A stretch of 50,850 nucleotides of DNA, taken from an uncultured Bacteroidales bacterium (GTDB lineage Bacteria > Bacteroidota > Bacteroidia > Bacteroidales > UBA932). Position 1 is the first letter of the stretch, and every line of letters begins with the position of its first letter. The notes under the pieces are model-generated. The model made no database searches and was not told the origin of the DNA. It saw nothing but the letters and a program-made list of their open reading frames with translations. Where the stretch lies: positions 1 through 50,850 of the forward strand of contig CABUIX010000007.1 of assembly GCA_902491795.1 (NCBI GenBank). The letters run 5' to 3'. Both the position numbers and the translations under genes were made by a program. This document shows positions 33,522 through 41,705 of the stretch, in pieces.

Positions 33522-34375
33522 TTTGCCGCCTCCTTTTTGTCCTTGCCTGCCAGCTGGATTCCCTGTATGAAAAGTAGCACGGCTCCGCCTATCATCATCC
33601 AGATTCCGGCCCACTGCAGGTATTTCCATGGTTGATGCACAATCTGAAGCACACAGTAGCCGGCCTGCTGTCCCTGAGGGACATGCTCGTAGTCCACAAG
33701 GTAAACTTCATCGGAAAATGAAAGCGAATACGGATGGTTGACCTTGACTGCCACCTTCTCGCCGTCCACGTCCAGCATTGCCTCAAAGTCCCTCGGTACT
33801 CCGTCCGGATAGTATTCGACAATGAAATTTTCCATCCGGAAAGACTGCCGGAGCATCTTCCTGGTTCCGCCGGCATCATAAGCCTCATTCACCGAAACGT
33901 CGGAAGGCACAAGCACCCTCCATTCATCAGTGTCGGCACTGCCCGCGAAACCTCCAAGCAAAGCCAGAAGCAGACCTGCATGAATAAGCAGGAAACGAAC
34001 CCGCACACGATGCCGGAAAGCGCCCCTGTATATGGTGTACAGAAGCACAGCCAGCAAGGCAAGCAAGGTCATTACAAACCACCACGAACCGGTCTCTTTC
34101 CGGTCGAGTCCGAGTCCAAGCGCCAGGCAGGATACAAGGAAAACGCCTATGACGATATATGTGCTCTCGGGGGCAGAAAGCATCCCTGACAGCCATGACC
34201 CGGGCTTTTCCCTGTTCAGAATCCAAAGACCGACACAGCCCAGCAGGATGCAGGCCGCATTGACCGGGAATGCAAAGAAATCACAAGGAAAGTCGCGAAA
34301 CAGCAGCTGGAGAACCAGCGCCACCACGAAATAGACGGTCCACTGCAGATATGTTTTTTTCAATTCCATTGGCAA
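33518..34375 (-). CDS. resB: System II cytochrome c biogenesis protein ResB-like
   Basis: A 285-residue ResB-like membrane protein. Four hydrophobic helices precede a soluble outer domain (about residues 145-250; DEWRVLVPSDVSVNEAYDAG, then KVNHPYSLSFSDEVYLVDYE), with a last helix near 257-275. It is shorter than ResB of other phyla, as is normal for Bacteroidota. The pair resB-ccsA followed by a c-type cytochrome makes a self-contained maturation set. An alternative ATG two codons later (34369) is equally possible. Confidence 0.85.
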   Translation of the reverse strand: MPMELKKTYLQWTVYFVVALVLQLLFRDFPCDFFAFPVNAACILLGCVGLWILNREKPGSWLSGMLSAPESTYIVIGVFLVSCLALGLGLDRKETGSWWFVMTLLALLAVLLYTIYRGAFRHRVRVRFLLIHAGLLLALLGGFAGSADTDEWRVLVPSDVSVNEAYDAGGTRKMLRQSFRMENFIVEYYPDGVPRDFEAMLDVDGEKVAVKVNHPYSLSFSDEVYLVDYEHVPQGQQAGYCVLQIVHQPWKYLQWAGIWMMIGGAVLLFIQGIQLAGKDKKEAAK

Positions 34376-34481
34376 CTTCCTGAATTTGGAACATCAAAAA
34401 GCCATACGGAAAACGAACATCATCCTGTTAAACCTCACCATCCCAGATCAAAAATGTCTGGATGCTTCGTTTTTCTCTTTG

Positions 34482-34569
34482 CGGAAAGAGAGGGATTCGA
34501 ACCCTCGAACCGCTTTGGACGGTCACACGCTTTCCAGACGTGCCTCTTCAGCCACTCGAGCATCTTTCC
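34482..34569 (-). tRNA. tRNA-Ser (anticodon GGA)
   Basis: On the minus strand 88 bases with acceptor GGAAAGA/TCTTTCC, a D arm GAGTGGCTGAAGAGGC, anticodon loop CTGGAAA (anticodon GGA), a long variable arm (GTGACCGTCCAAAGCGG) and the T arm GAGGGTTCGAATCCCTC. The long variable arm confirms a class II tRNA. CCA is not encoded. Confidence 0.97.
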
Positions 34570-34579
34570 GTGAGGACTG

Positions 34580-34587
34580 CAAATATA
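34580..34587 (-). promoter_or_regulatory. TATATTTG promoter core of tRNA-Ser
   Basis: Exact TAnnTTTG match on the minus strand, 11 bases upstream of the mature tRNA end. Confidence 0.55.
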
Positions 34588-34619
34588 CAACATTTTCGGA
34601 AATCCCCAAGGGCAGCGAC

Positions 34620-35969
34620 CTACCGGGCCAATTTGCCGTTCATCGCCATGCGGGCCTCAAGTTCCCATGTACGCAGCCTGTCCTTGTAGAGATTGTTTGC
34701 ATTGACCTTTTCCGGATCGAGGGCCGCGTCCGAGTTGTCCTCCCATCTCCTGCAGTCGTAAAGCACATCCCAGATCCTGCCTATGCGGTACTCGCGGCTT
34801 ATGCGCAGGGCAACGGCATAGTCCTCGCCGTACTTTACCACCGGGAAGTTAATCCTTCGCAGGAGCGGTGTCCAGAATGCCCGCGGGGCACCGAGCCCGT
34901 TGATGCGCAGGGCATTGTTGTGCCCGTTCTCAGGAGTCCATTCCCTGTGGTCAATGATTCCCGGAGGCAATTCGTTGAGATTGAAGTCAGTAATCCTGTA
35001 GGTTCCTATGATCATCGGGCACTTCTGCTCACGGAACGCCTCCACGAAACGCTGCACGGTATCTGTCCCTGCATAAACGTCATCCGAGTCAAGCTGTATC
35101 GCGAAACGCCCGCAGCGCGGATCATGTATGGCAGCATTCCAGTTGCCGCCAATGGCATGATATCCCTTCGGCTGGTGCACCACCAGAAGCCGGCTGTCGT
35201 GCATGCTATCCAGCAATTCGGCAGTCCCGTCAGTAGAATTGTCATCAACGACAATCACGTTGAACCCGAAGTCTGCCTGCTGCGAGAGCGCGGAATCCAC
35301 CGCGTCCGCAATCGTCCGCACGCGGTTCCTGCAGGGAATCACCACGGAAGCCTCGGTCTCAAAGAAGCCGTTCTCCCCGGAATCCGAAAAATCCACGTCC
35401 GCCTTCCTGGGCGGCAGCCATCCGCCGACAGCCTTCAGGTGAGCCGTGCAGGCCTTTTCCATCTCAATCTGCACAGCCCGGTTGCGGGGATCCACATAAT
35501 CGAAGAGTTTCTCCCCCGACTTGCGCGTGTCCAGCTGCACTTCGTAATAGAGGTACTCGTTGATGTGCACGAAACTCCCCTCCCTCGACAGCCTTAGCCA
35601 GAGATCATACAGACCGGCATATTCATATTCGTCCGTCATGCCCGCAGCCGCCTTCTTCAGTGCACTGCTGCGCATAAGCATGGCTCCGCCGAAATCGAAA
35701 TCGTCACGAAGCGCCCCCTTCTGCCAGTCGATCACCGGAGCAGGCGAAACGGTTCCGCCCGCAGAGGCGAAATGATCCGAATACACCATCACGGCTCCTG
35801 TGTATTCCGCGACCTGCACCATCCTCTCGAGACCATGATCAACCCACTCGAGTTCAGTGGGCTTGGTGTAAATCAACGTATATTCCGAAGATGTCTCGCC
35901 GGCGATCCTCCGCACACTGGCGGAAGAAACTCTCAACGGCAAATCAAATCTGCTGACCATATCTTCCAA
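34620..35969 (-). CDS. GT2 family glycosyltransferase
   Basis: A 449-residue soluble protein. Residues about 200-440 form a complete family 2 glycosyltransferase domain: SVVIPCRNRVRTIADAVDSA, then VIVVDDNSTDGTAEL (nucleotide-sugar Asp), then IQLDSDDVY (metal-binding DSD) and the acceptor region. The first 190 residues look like a second, degenerate GT2-type domain, with DFDFGGAMLMRSSALKKAA as its clearest part and no obvious DxD. The donor and acceptor are unknown. It is divergent from the dolichyl-phosphate-mannose-synthase-like gene. A start at 35960 (MVSRFD) is possible. Confidence 0.82.
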   Translation of the reverse strand: MEDMVSRFDLPLRVSSASVRRIAGETSSEYTLIYTKPTELEWVDHGLERMVQVAEYTGAVMVYSDHFASAGGTVSPAPVIDWQKGALRDDFDFGGAMLMRSSALKKAAAGMTDEYEYAGLYDLWLRLSREGSFVHINEYLYYEVQLDTRKSGEKLFDYVDPRNRAVQIEMEKACTAHLKAVGGWLPPRKADVDFSDSGENGFFETEASVVIPCRNRVRTIADAVDSALSQQADFGFNVIVVDDNSTDGTAELLDSMHDSRLLVVHQPKGYHAIGGNWNAAIHDPRCGRFAIQLDSDDVYAGTDTVQRFVEAFREQKCPMIIGTYRITDFNLNELPPGIIDHREWTPENGHNNALRINGLGAPRAFWTPLLRRINFPVVKYGEDYAVALRISREYRIGRIWDVLYDCRRWEDNSDAALDPEKVNANNLYKDRLRTWELEARMAMNGKLAR

Positions 35970-36083
35970 TTATATCCGCACAAAAATAATCCATTGCCGC
36001 AACATTGCAAATTCTCCCGTCTCCCAAGCATGGGATGCAGGCACAAAAATTTCATGCGGATGGCCAATTAACACTTAAAATGC

Positions 36084-36091
36084 TATCTTTG
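36084..36091 (+). promoter_or_regulatory. TATCTTTG promoter core of the Dpm1-like gene
   Basis: Exact TAnnTTTG match seven bases before the ATG at 36098, predicting a leaderless or near-leaderless message. Confidence 0.6.
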
Positions 36092-36097
36092 TAGAAT

Positions 36098-36823
36098 ATG
36101 GACAAGAAACTAGTCATAATTCCGACATACAACGAAGTCGAGAATATAGCCAAGATCATTTCGGCCGTTTTTGCCCTTGACGGCAACTACCACATCCTCG
36201 TGATTGATGACGGATCCCCCGACGGCACCGCCGACATCGTGAAGTCGATGCAGAAGGCATGGACGGACACCCTGTTCCTGATCCAGCGTCCTGGCAAGAT
36301 GGGCCTCGGCACGGCATACGTCACCGGATTCCGCTGGGCACTCGACCACGGCTACGACTACGTCTTCGAGATGGACGCGGACTTCTCCCACAACCCTGAA
36401 GACTTGCCGAGACTTTACAAAGCCTGCTCAGAAGAAGGAGCCGACATGTCCATAGGATCACGCTATTCAAACGGCATCAATGTGGTCAACTGGCCCATGT
36501 CCCGCATACTGATCTCCTACTGCGCATCGATATATGTGCGCACCGTGCTCGGATTCAAGATCTACGACAGCACCGCCGGATTCGTATGCTACACGCGCCG
36601 GGTCCTTGAGACGATAGATCTCAATGCCATAAGGATGAAAGGCTACGGATTCCAGATAGAGATGAAATACACGGCCAGCAAGCTCGGGTTCAGACTTGCG
36701 GAAGTCCCCGTGATTTTCGTGAACAGGAAACTCGGCACATCAAAAATGTCCGGCAGCATCTTCGGAGAGGCTTTCTGGGGTGTACTCGGCCTCAGATTCC
36801 GCAAAATAAGGCCGGCCAGATGA
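36098..36823 (+). CDS. Polyprenol monophosphomannose synthase-like GT2 glycosyltransferase
   Basis: A 241-residue Dpm1-type enzyme that puts a sugar, classically mannose from GDP-mannose, onto a polyprenyl phosphate carrier. It starts LVIIPTYNEVENIAKII, has ILVIDDGSPDGTADIV, the FEMDADFSHNPEDLP metal site, SIGSRYSNG, and the end KMSGSIFGEAFWGVL. There is no C-terminal membrane domain, so it is the short soluble class. It overlaps tex by four bases (ATGA). The product probably feeds lipid-linked sugar to surface glycosylation; the sugar is inferred. Confidence 0.9.
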   Translation: MDKKLVIIPTYNEVENIAKIISAVFALDGNYHILVIDDGSPDGTADIVKSMQKAWTDTLFLIQRPGKMGLGTAYVTGFRWALDHGYDYVFEMDADFSHNPEDLPRLYKACSEEGADMSIGSRYSNGINVVNWPMSRILISYCASIYVRTVLGFKIYDSTAGFVCYTRRVLETIDLNAIRMKGYGFQIEMKYTASKLGFRLAEVPVIFVNRKLGTSKMSGSIFGEAFWGVLGLRFRKIRPAR

Positions 36824-38961
36824 AAGACATCTACATCAAGCACATAGCAGGCATCCTGCAGACCAAGGAATGGCAGGTAGAGAATTGCGTGGAGATGCTT
36901 GCCGACGGCGACACCATCCCGTTCATCAGCCGTTACCGCAAGGAAAAGACAGGAGGGATGGATGATGCACAGGTTGCGGAGGTGCGCCACTGGGCAGACG
37001 TGTTCGATGAGATGGAAAAGCGCAAGGAAACCGTTCTCAAGACCATCGGCGAAGCCGGAGCCATGACCGATGAGCTGAGAAAACGCATAGAAAACTGCAT
37101 TTCCTCAACAGAACTCGAAGACATTTACCTCCCGTTCAGGCCCAAACGGCGCACGCGGGCTACCGCCGCAAAAGAGAAAGGACTTGAACCGCTGGCAGAC
37201 GCCATCTGGAACGCAGCAACGGCAAATCCGGAAGCAGAAGCGGCAAAATTTGCCGGCGATAAGGCGGGCTCCGCCGAGGACGCCCTTGCAGGAGCACGCG
37301 ACATCATTGCCGAACGCCTCAGCGAAACCGCAGAAATAAGGGAAGACCTCAGGCGCACATTCCGGCAGCGCAGAATATGTTCAAGCGTCACGAAAGCGGG
37401 GCGCGAAAATCCGGAAGCGGCCAAATACCGAAGCTATTTCGATTTCAGCATGCCTTTGGCACGCATCCCTTCTCACAACCTGCTCGCGATGCTAAGGGCC
37501 GCCAACGAAGGATACATAAGCATAGACATTGACGCAGATCCCCAAAGATGCGGTGAAAGCATCTACCGGCATTGGTCAAAAGGCAGACGCATACCTTCAC
37601 GCGCCGTTGCCGACGAGATACGCAAAGCCGGCGACGATGCATACAAACGCCTGCTGGAACCTTCGATTTCAGGGGAAATAATACGGGAAGCCAAGCAGAA
37701 AGCCGACCTCGAGAGCATCAGAGTGTTCGGAGAGAACCTAAGGCAACTTCTGCTCAGTCCTCCTGCCGGGCAGAAACGCACGATGGCGATTGACCCCGGA
37801 TTCCGCAACGGATGCAAGATCGCATGCCTCGATGAGCATGGGCGCCTGCTCTACCATACCATAATTTACCCTCATCCGCCGCAGAACGACAAGATAAAGG
37901 CAATAACCGCAGTGCAGCAGATGCTTGACAAGTTCCGCATCGAGGCCGTGGCCATAGGCAACGGCACCGCATCGCGCGAGACAGCCGAGTTCATGAAACG
38001 CATAAGGCTCCCGGAAGGATGCAAGGTATGGACAGTCAGCGAAGACGGAGCATCAATCTACAGTGCTTCCGAAATCGCACGCCGCGAATTCCCTGATGAA
38101 GACGTCACCGTTCGCGGAGCCGTCTCAATAGGACGCAGGCTCATGGATCCTCTTGCAGAACTCGTCAAGATCGATCCCAAGAACCTTGGCATAGGACAAT
38201 ATCAGCACGATGTCGACCAGAACCTGCTGAAGGAAAAACTTGACAATACCGTGGAGAGTTGCGTGAATTCGGTCGGCGTAAACCTCAACACGGCATCACC
38301 ATATCTTCTGGCCTACGTTTCAGGCATAGGCCCATCTCTCGCTGAAAACATAGTCTCTACAAGGGAAAAGAAAGGCGGTTTCCGCAGCCGCAGCGAACTT
38401 ATGGATGTCCCCAGACTCGGGGCAAAAGCCTTTGAACAGTGTGCCGGTTTCCTGCGGATACGCAATGCTGAAAACCCTCTGGACAACTCGGCAGTGCATC
38501 CTGAATCCTACGGCATTGTGGACAGGATGGCAAAGTCGCTCGGCGTAAGCACTGAAGATCTGGTTGGAAATGCGGAACTGTGCTCAAGAATAAACGCAGG
38601 AGACTTTGTCACCGCCGAAGCCGGTCTTCCGACGATCAACGACATTCTCAAGGAGTTGGCAAAGCCGGGGCTTGACCCCAGAGAACAAGCCTCCGAGTTT
38701 TCTTTCGCTGACGATGTTCACTCGATCGAGGATCTCAAGTCCGGGATGGAACTTCCTGGAATAGTCACCAACATCACCAACTTCGGAGCTTTCGTCGATA
38801 TCGGTCTTCATGAGAACGGACTGATACACGTCTCCAAACTCGGGCCGCGCGGCACCGACCCCTCAAGAGTGCTCAAGCTTCACCAGCAGGTCAAGGTCAG
38901 GGTAATTGACGTTGACCTTGACCGCAAGCGCATAGCCCTCGCACTTGCCAAGCCGTCATAA
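36820..38961 (+). CDS. tex: Tex family RNA-binding transcription accessory protein
   Basis: A 713-residue Tex protein (related to eukaryotic Spt6). Order: helical N-terminal domain with PFISRYRKEKTGGMDD near residue 35, YqgF-like nuclease-fold domain (KRTMAIDPGFRNGCKIA, about residue 320), helix-hairpin-helix region (LLAYVSGIGPSLAENIV, about residue 490), and a C-terminal S1 RNA-binding domain (PGIVTNITNFGAFVDIG, about residue 645). It binds nucleic acid and affects transcription and stress tolerance in other species. It is cotranscribed with the glycosyltransferase. Confidence 0.95.
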   Translation: MKDIYIKHIAGILQTKEWQVENCVEMLADGDTIPFISRYRKEKTGGMDDAQVAEVRHWADVFDEMEKRKETVLKTIGEAGAMTDELRKRIENCISSTELEDIYLPFRPKRRTRATAAKEKGLEPLADAIWNAATANPEAEAAKFAGDKAGSAEDALAGARDIIAERLSETAEIREDLRRTFRQRRICSSVTKAGRENPEAAKYRSYFDFSMPLARIPSHNLLAMLRAANEGYISIDIDADPQRCGESIYRHWSKGRRIPSRAVADEIRKAGDDAYKRLLEPSISGEIIREAKQKADLESIRVFGENLRQLLLSPPAGQKRTMAIDPGFRNGCKIACLDEHGRLLYHTIIYPHPPQNDKIKAITAVQQMLDKFRIEAVAIGNGTASRETAEFMKRIRLPEGCKVWTVSEDGASIYSASEIARREFPDEDVTVRGAVSIGRRLMDPLAELVKIDPKNLGIGQYQHDVDQNLLKEKLDNTVESCVNSVGVNLNTASPYLLAYVSGIGPSLAENIVSTREKKGGFRSRSELMDVPRLGAKAFEQCAGFLRIRNAENPLDNSAVHPESYGIVDRMAKSLGVSTEDLVGNAELCSRINAGDFVTAEAGLPTINDILKELAKPGLDPREQASEFSFADDVHSIEDLKSGMELPGIVTNITNFGAFVDIGLHENGLIHVSKLGPRGTDPSRVLKLHQQVKVRVIDVDLDRKRIALALAKPS

Positions 38962-38970
38962 AGGTCCGTC

Positions 38971-38994
38971 AATTCGTGCAAAAAGGCACGAATT
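38971..38994 (+). terminator. Hairpin after tex
   Basis: AATTCGTGC and GCACGAATT form a perfect nine-base stem with a six-base loop. There is no T-run, so it may be a weak terminator or only an mRNA 3' end structure. Confidence 0.5.
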
Positions 38995-39032
38995 CCGGTA
39001 ATATTGGTATTTCCGGCAGATTGCTCCTGCCG

Positions 39033-39040
39033 TAACTTTG
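39033..39040 (+). promoter_or_regulatory. TAACTTTG promoter core of the CMD-cupin gene
   Basis: Exact TAnnTTTG match 22 bases before the first ATG. Its last four bases are the first bases of the palindrome at 39037-39068. Confidence 0.6.
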
Positions 39041-39068
39041 CATACAGATATCAAAATCTGTATGCAAA
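39037..39068 (+). promoter_or_regulatory. 13-bp perfect inverted repeat over the start of the CMD-cupin gene
   Basis: TTTGCATACAGAT and ATCTGTATGCAAA are separated by six bases. The left arm overlaps the promoter core and the right arm covers the ATG at 39062. It could be an operator for a dimeric repressor or an mRNA hairpin hiding the start codon. Confidence 0.65.
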
Positions 39069-39898
39069 TGAAAAAATTTCTGACTTTTGTCCTGATTCTT
39101 GCACTTGCAGCAGTCAACACACAATTCAGCATGTCACAGGAAAAAATCACACAGACAGCAGGGCGCGCCCAGCTGGGAGAATTCGCCCCCGAATTCGCAG
39201 GGCTCAACGACGACGTCCTTTTCGGGCAGGTTTGGAACAGTCCCGGACTCAGTCCCCATGACAGAAGCATGATCACGGTTGCCACCCTTGTAGGCAAGGG
39301 AATAATTGATTCTTCCCTTACTCACCACCTGCAGTTCGCCAAGGCGAACGGGGTCACGAGAGCGGAAATATCCGCGCTCCTTACCCACATCGCATTCTAT
39401 GCCGGCTGGCCTAACGCCTGGGGAGCCTTCAGGCTAGCCAAGGACGTCTGGGCAGAAGACACGGCCTCCGGCGACAAAGGGAAGGCGGCATTCCAGAACG
39501 AAATGATTTTCCCCATTGGAGAGCCCAACAGCGCCTACGCCCAATACTTCACCGGCAACAGCTACCTTGCGCCAATCTCAACCGAACAGATCCCGTTCTC
39601 AAACGTCACCTTTGAGCCCGGATGCCGCAACAACTGGCACATTCACAAGGCCGACAAGGGCGGCGGGCAAATGCTCGTGTGCATTGCAGGTCAGGGATGG
39701 TACCAGGAGGAAGGAAAGCCGGCAGTGGAACTGCATCCAGGAGACGTGGTGAACATTCCCGCAAACGTGAAACACTGGCACGGAGCAGCTTCCGACAGCT
39801 GGTTCGCTCACCTTGCCTTTGCGGTACCTGGAGAGAACTGCAGCAACGAATGGCTTGAGCCCGTCACCGATGAAGAATACGCGGCTCTCGGACATTAG
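39062..39898 (+). CDS. Exported carboxymuconolactone decarboxylase-cupin protein
   Basis: A 278-residue protein with a signal peptide (MKKFLTFVLILALAAVNT). The first half is an AhpD/carboxymuconolactone-decarboxylase helical domain (about residues 40-140; SPHDRSMITVATLVGKG, HLQFAKANGVTRAEISALLT, FYAGWPNAWGA). The second is a cupin with metal ligands in NNWHIHKADKGGGQML and WHGAASDSWFAHLAF. In most of this family the CMD unit has a CxxC pair; here none is seen, so it is unlikely to be a peroxidase reductant. The substrate is unknown. ATGs at 39062 and 39068 are both possible. It is preceded by a striking palindrome. Confidence 0.85.
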   Translation: MQMKKFLTFVLILALAAVNTQFSMSQEKITQTAGRAQLGEFAPEFAGLNDDVLFGQVWNSPGLSPHDRSMITVATLVGKGIIDSSLTHHLQFAKANGVTRAEISALLTHIAFYAGWPNAWGAFRLAKDVWAEDTASGDKGKAAFQNEMIFPIGEPNSAYAQYFTGNSYLAPISTEQIPFSNVTFEPGCRNNWHIHKADKGGGQMLVCIAGQGWYQEEGKPAVELHPGDVVNIPANVKHWHGAASDSWFAHLAFAVPGENCSNEWLEPVTDEEYAALGH

Positions 39899-39935
39899 TC
39901 CAAGCTGAAAGAAACTCTGACACATATTATTTAAA

Positions 39936-39974
39936 AGAAGGGAGGACCAGCATTCTGCGCGTCCTCCCTTCTTT
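39936..39974. terminator. Bidirectional terminator between convergent genes
   Basis: AGAAGGGAGGAC / GTCCTCCCTTCT stem with a 13-base loop, A-rich and T-rich outer flanks. Confidence 0.82.
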
Positions 39975-39977
39975 CCG

Positions 39978-41270
39978 TCATTCCCCGACCGGCCTGAGCT
40001 TCAGCACAGTCTCCGAATCTGCAGGAGGGAGATCCGTCCAGAAGTTCTTGCCGACATGCTTGAGTATGAATGCATAAAGGCAGGTCTCCTTACGGAGCTG
40101 CCGCACAGCTCCCTTGAGTTCAGCCTCATCCTCCGCACTCATCTGTTCGTCACCCCTGAGATGCGAGGTGTAAGCCTTGGCCAATATTGCGCAGCTGCGT
40201 TCCTTCGCGGCAGAATCAACTTTCTCGGGAATCATTCCGTCAACAACCCAGCGCATGGCTCCGTCGGCATATTCAAGCATTTCTTCCTCGAAGCTGTTGC
40301 CGCTCGGAAATGTCAGTCCCTCACCGGAAAGCAGCGCCGTCCTTATCTTCATTGTATCCCCGTCCAGTTCAATGAAGCGCATCGGTGCCGGATATGAAAC
40401 GAGGGAACCGGTCTCCACATCGGTGAGTTTCCCCTTTGTACTGATGTCGTGGGAATGGAAGTGTCCTGTAAAAATCACATCAACACCGAGCCTCCCGAGC
40501 ATACTGCTTACCTGGCGCCAGTTGTCCACAAGGTACTCCCCCATCACGATTGTCTGCCATTTCCAGTGGCGTACCGCGCCGTGATGCATCATGGCGATCA
40601 TCCTGTCGCCTGACTGCCGTGCCGCCCTGGCCTGTTCCCTTATGAACTTCAGGGTCTCTTTCTTCAGACGCCCCGGAGTAATGCAGGTATTCTCCTCAAA
40701 ACTGTTGTCCTCATATCTGCAGGCATCAAGACAAAGGATCCTGAGTCCCGGAGCCAGTCTTGCCACATAACTCAATGATGCGGGATCCCTCGCTATGGCA
40801 TCACCGTATCCGTAGTCAGAGTATATTTCAGCAAACTCATCGGCAGACGGGGAAGAGACACGTACAGTCTTGTCCCCGTCAAATTCAACCGCATGCGGAT
40901 TGTTGACATCGTGGTTGCCAGGGACGACAAAAATCCTTATTCCCGCTTGCCTGAGCGGAGCCAGGCAACTGTCCCGGAGATATAGGTGGGAGACAGTCTC
41001 ACCGTCCTTTGTCAGGTCTCCGCTTATGAGAAGCACATCCGGCGACTCCGCGAGGATGCTGTCCATTGCCTCCCTGACCAGTGTCGGCCCCTCACGGAGC
41101 AGTTTTCTGTCATTGGCGATATAGTCTTCAAGAGCCTTTCCGTCCTGGCGCAGAAGGGAAGGAGCCATAAGATGCACATCGGAAATCACTGCCATCCTCA
41201 AGGATTCGGCTGCTGCATTGCCGGACAGCAGGGCAAGCAGCAGGAAGGAAAACATAACCCGTTTAACCAT
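39978..41270 (-). CDS. Exported calcineurin-like metallophosphoesterase
   Basis: A 430-residue secreted phosphoesterase. The start MVKRVMFSFLLLALLSGNAA gives a signal peptide. The metal-site motifs are RMAVISDVHL, LISGDLTKDGE, FVVPGNHDVNNP, MIAMMHHGAV and IFTGHFHSHD, all in order, so two-metal phosphoesterase activity is expected. A helical C-terminal region of about 140 residues follows. The substrate is unknown. It stands alone; a longer frame starting at 41291 only adds seven residues. Confidence 0.88.
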   Translation of the reverse strand: MVKRVMFSFLLLALLSGNAAAESLRMAVISDVHLMAPSLLRQDGKALEDYIANDRKLLREGPTLVREAMDSILAESPDVLLISGDLTKDGETVSHLYLRDSCLAPLRQAGIRIFVVPGNHDVNNPHAVEFDGDKTVRVSSPSADEFAEIYSDYGYGDAIARDPASLSYVARLAPGLRILCLDACRYEDNSFEENTCITPGRLKKETLKFIREQARAARQSGDRMIAMMHHGAVRHWKWQTIVMGEYLVDNWRQVSSMLGRLGVDVIFTGHFHSHDISTKGKLTDVETGSLVSYPAPMRFIELDGDTMKIRTALLSGEGLTFPSGNSFEEEMLEYADGAMRWVVDGMIPEKVDSAAKERSCAILAKAYTSHLRGDEQMSAEDEAELKGAVRQLRKETCLYAFILKHVGKNFWTDLPPADSETVLKLRPVGE

Positions 41271-41378
41271 CTGTCTGAAAATTTGCAGCAAAATTACAAC
41301 GAAAGTTCAACAAAAGGCTTCGGAAATTGTTTAATTTTTGTGAATTCCGGCACCTGGTCCACTAATGCAAAATATTTG

Positions 41379-41386
41379 TAACTTTG
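41379..41386 (+). promoter_or_regulatory. TAACTTTG promoter core of rnpB
   Basis: Exact TAnnTTTG match, seven to eight bases before the likely RNA 5' end. Confidence 0.6.
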
Positions 41387-41393
41387 CAGTCCT

Positions 41394-41705
41394 TATCGGA
41401 ACAGGTGGAGCGGTCTGCCGCCCGAAAGGGAGGAAAGTCCGGACAGGGAAGGGCAATCCGCTGCGGAAAGCGCAGATAGGGGTAACCTTATGTTAGGCGT
41501 AACAGAAAACAACAGCCGAAAGGCAATGGTGAAAACGCGAGGCAAGAGCTCACGACGCGCTGCAGCAATGCAGCACGGGTACGCCGCCGGATCCTGCAAG
41601 ACCAAATATACTGACAGATGAGGACGGCCCGCCCGATGTCAGGGGGTAGGTTGCGAAGATAAATGGCAGAACTGAACAGAAACCGGCTTACGGCTCCACC
41701 TTTTT
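41394..41705 (+). ncRNA. rnpB: RNase P RNA (bacterial type A)
   Basis: The catalytic RNA of RNase P, which trims tRNA 5' ends. P1 is formed by AGGTGGAGC (41403-41411) and GCTCCACCT (41693-41701), right before five T. The conserved core GAGGAAAGTCCGGAC lies at about 41430, and ACAGAAACCGGCTTACGG near the 3' end is the other universal block. The 3' end meets the rimO stop region on the other strand; the exact 5' end is approximate. Confidence 0.95.

Noticed and set aside
34386..35597. A 403-codon open frame on the plus strand
   Set aside because: It runs across tRNA-Ser and the antisense of the GT2 gene, so it is a by-product of codon bias.
41393..41605. A 70-codon open frame on the minus strand
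   Set aside because: It is antisense to RNase P RNA.
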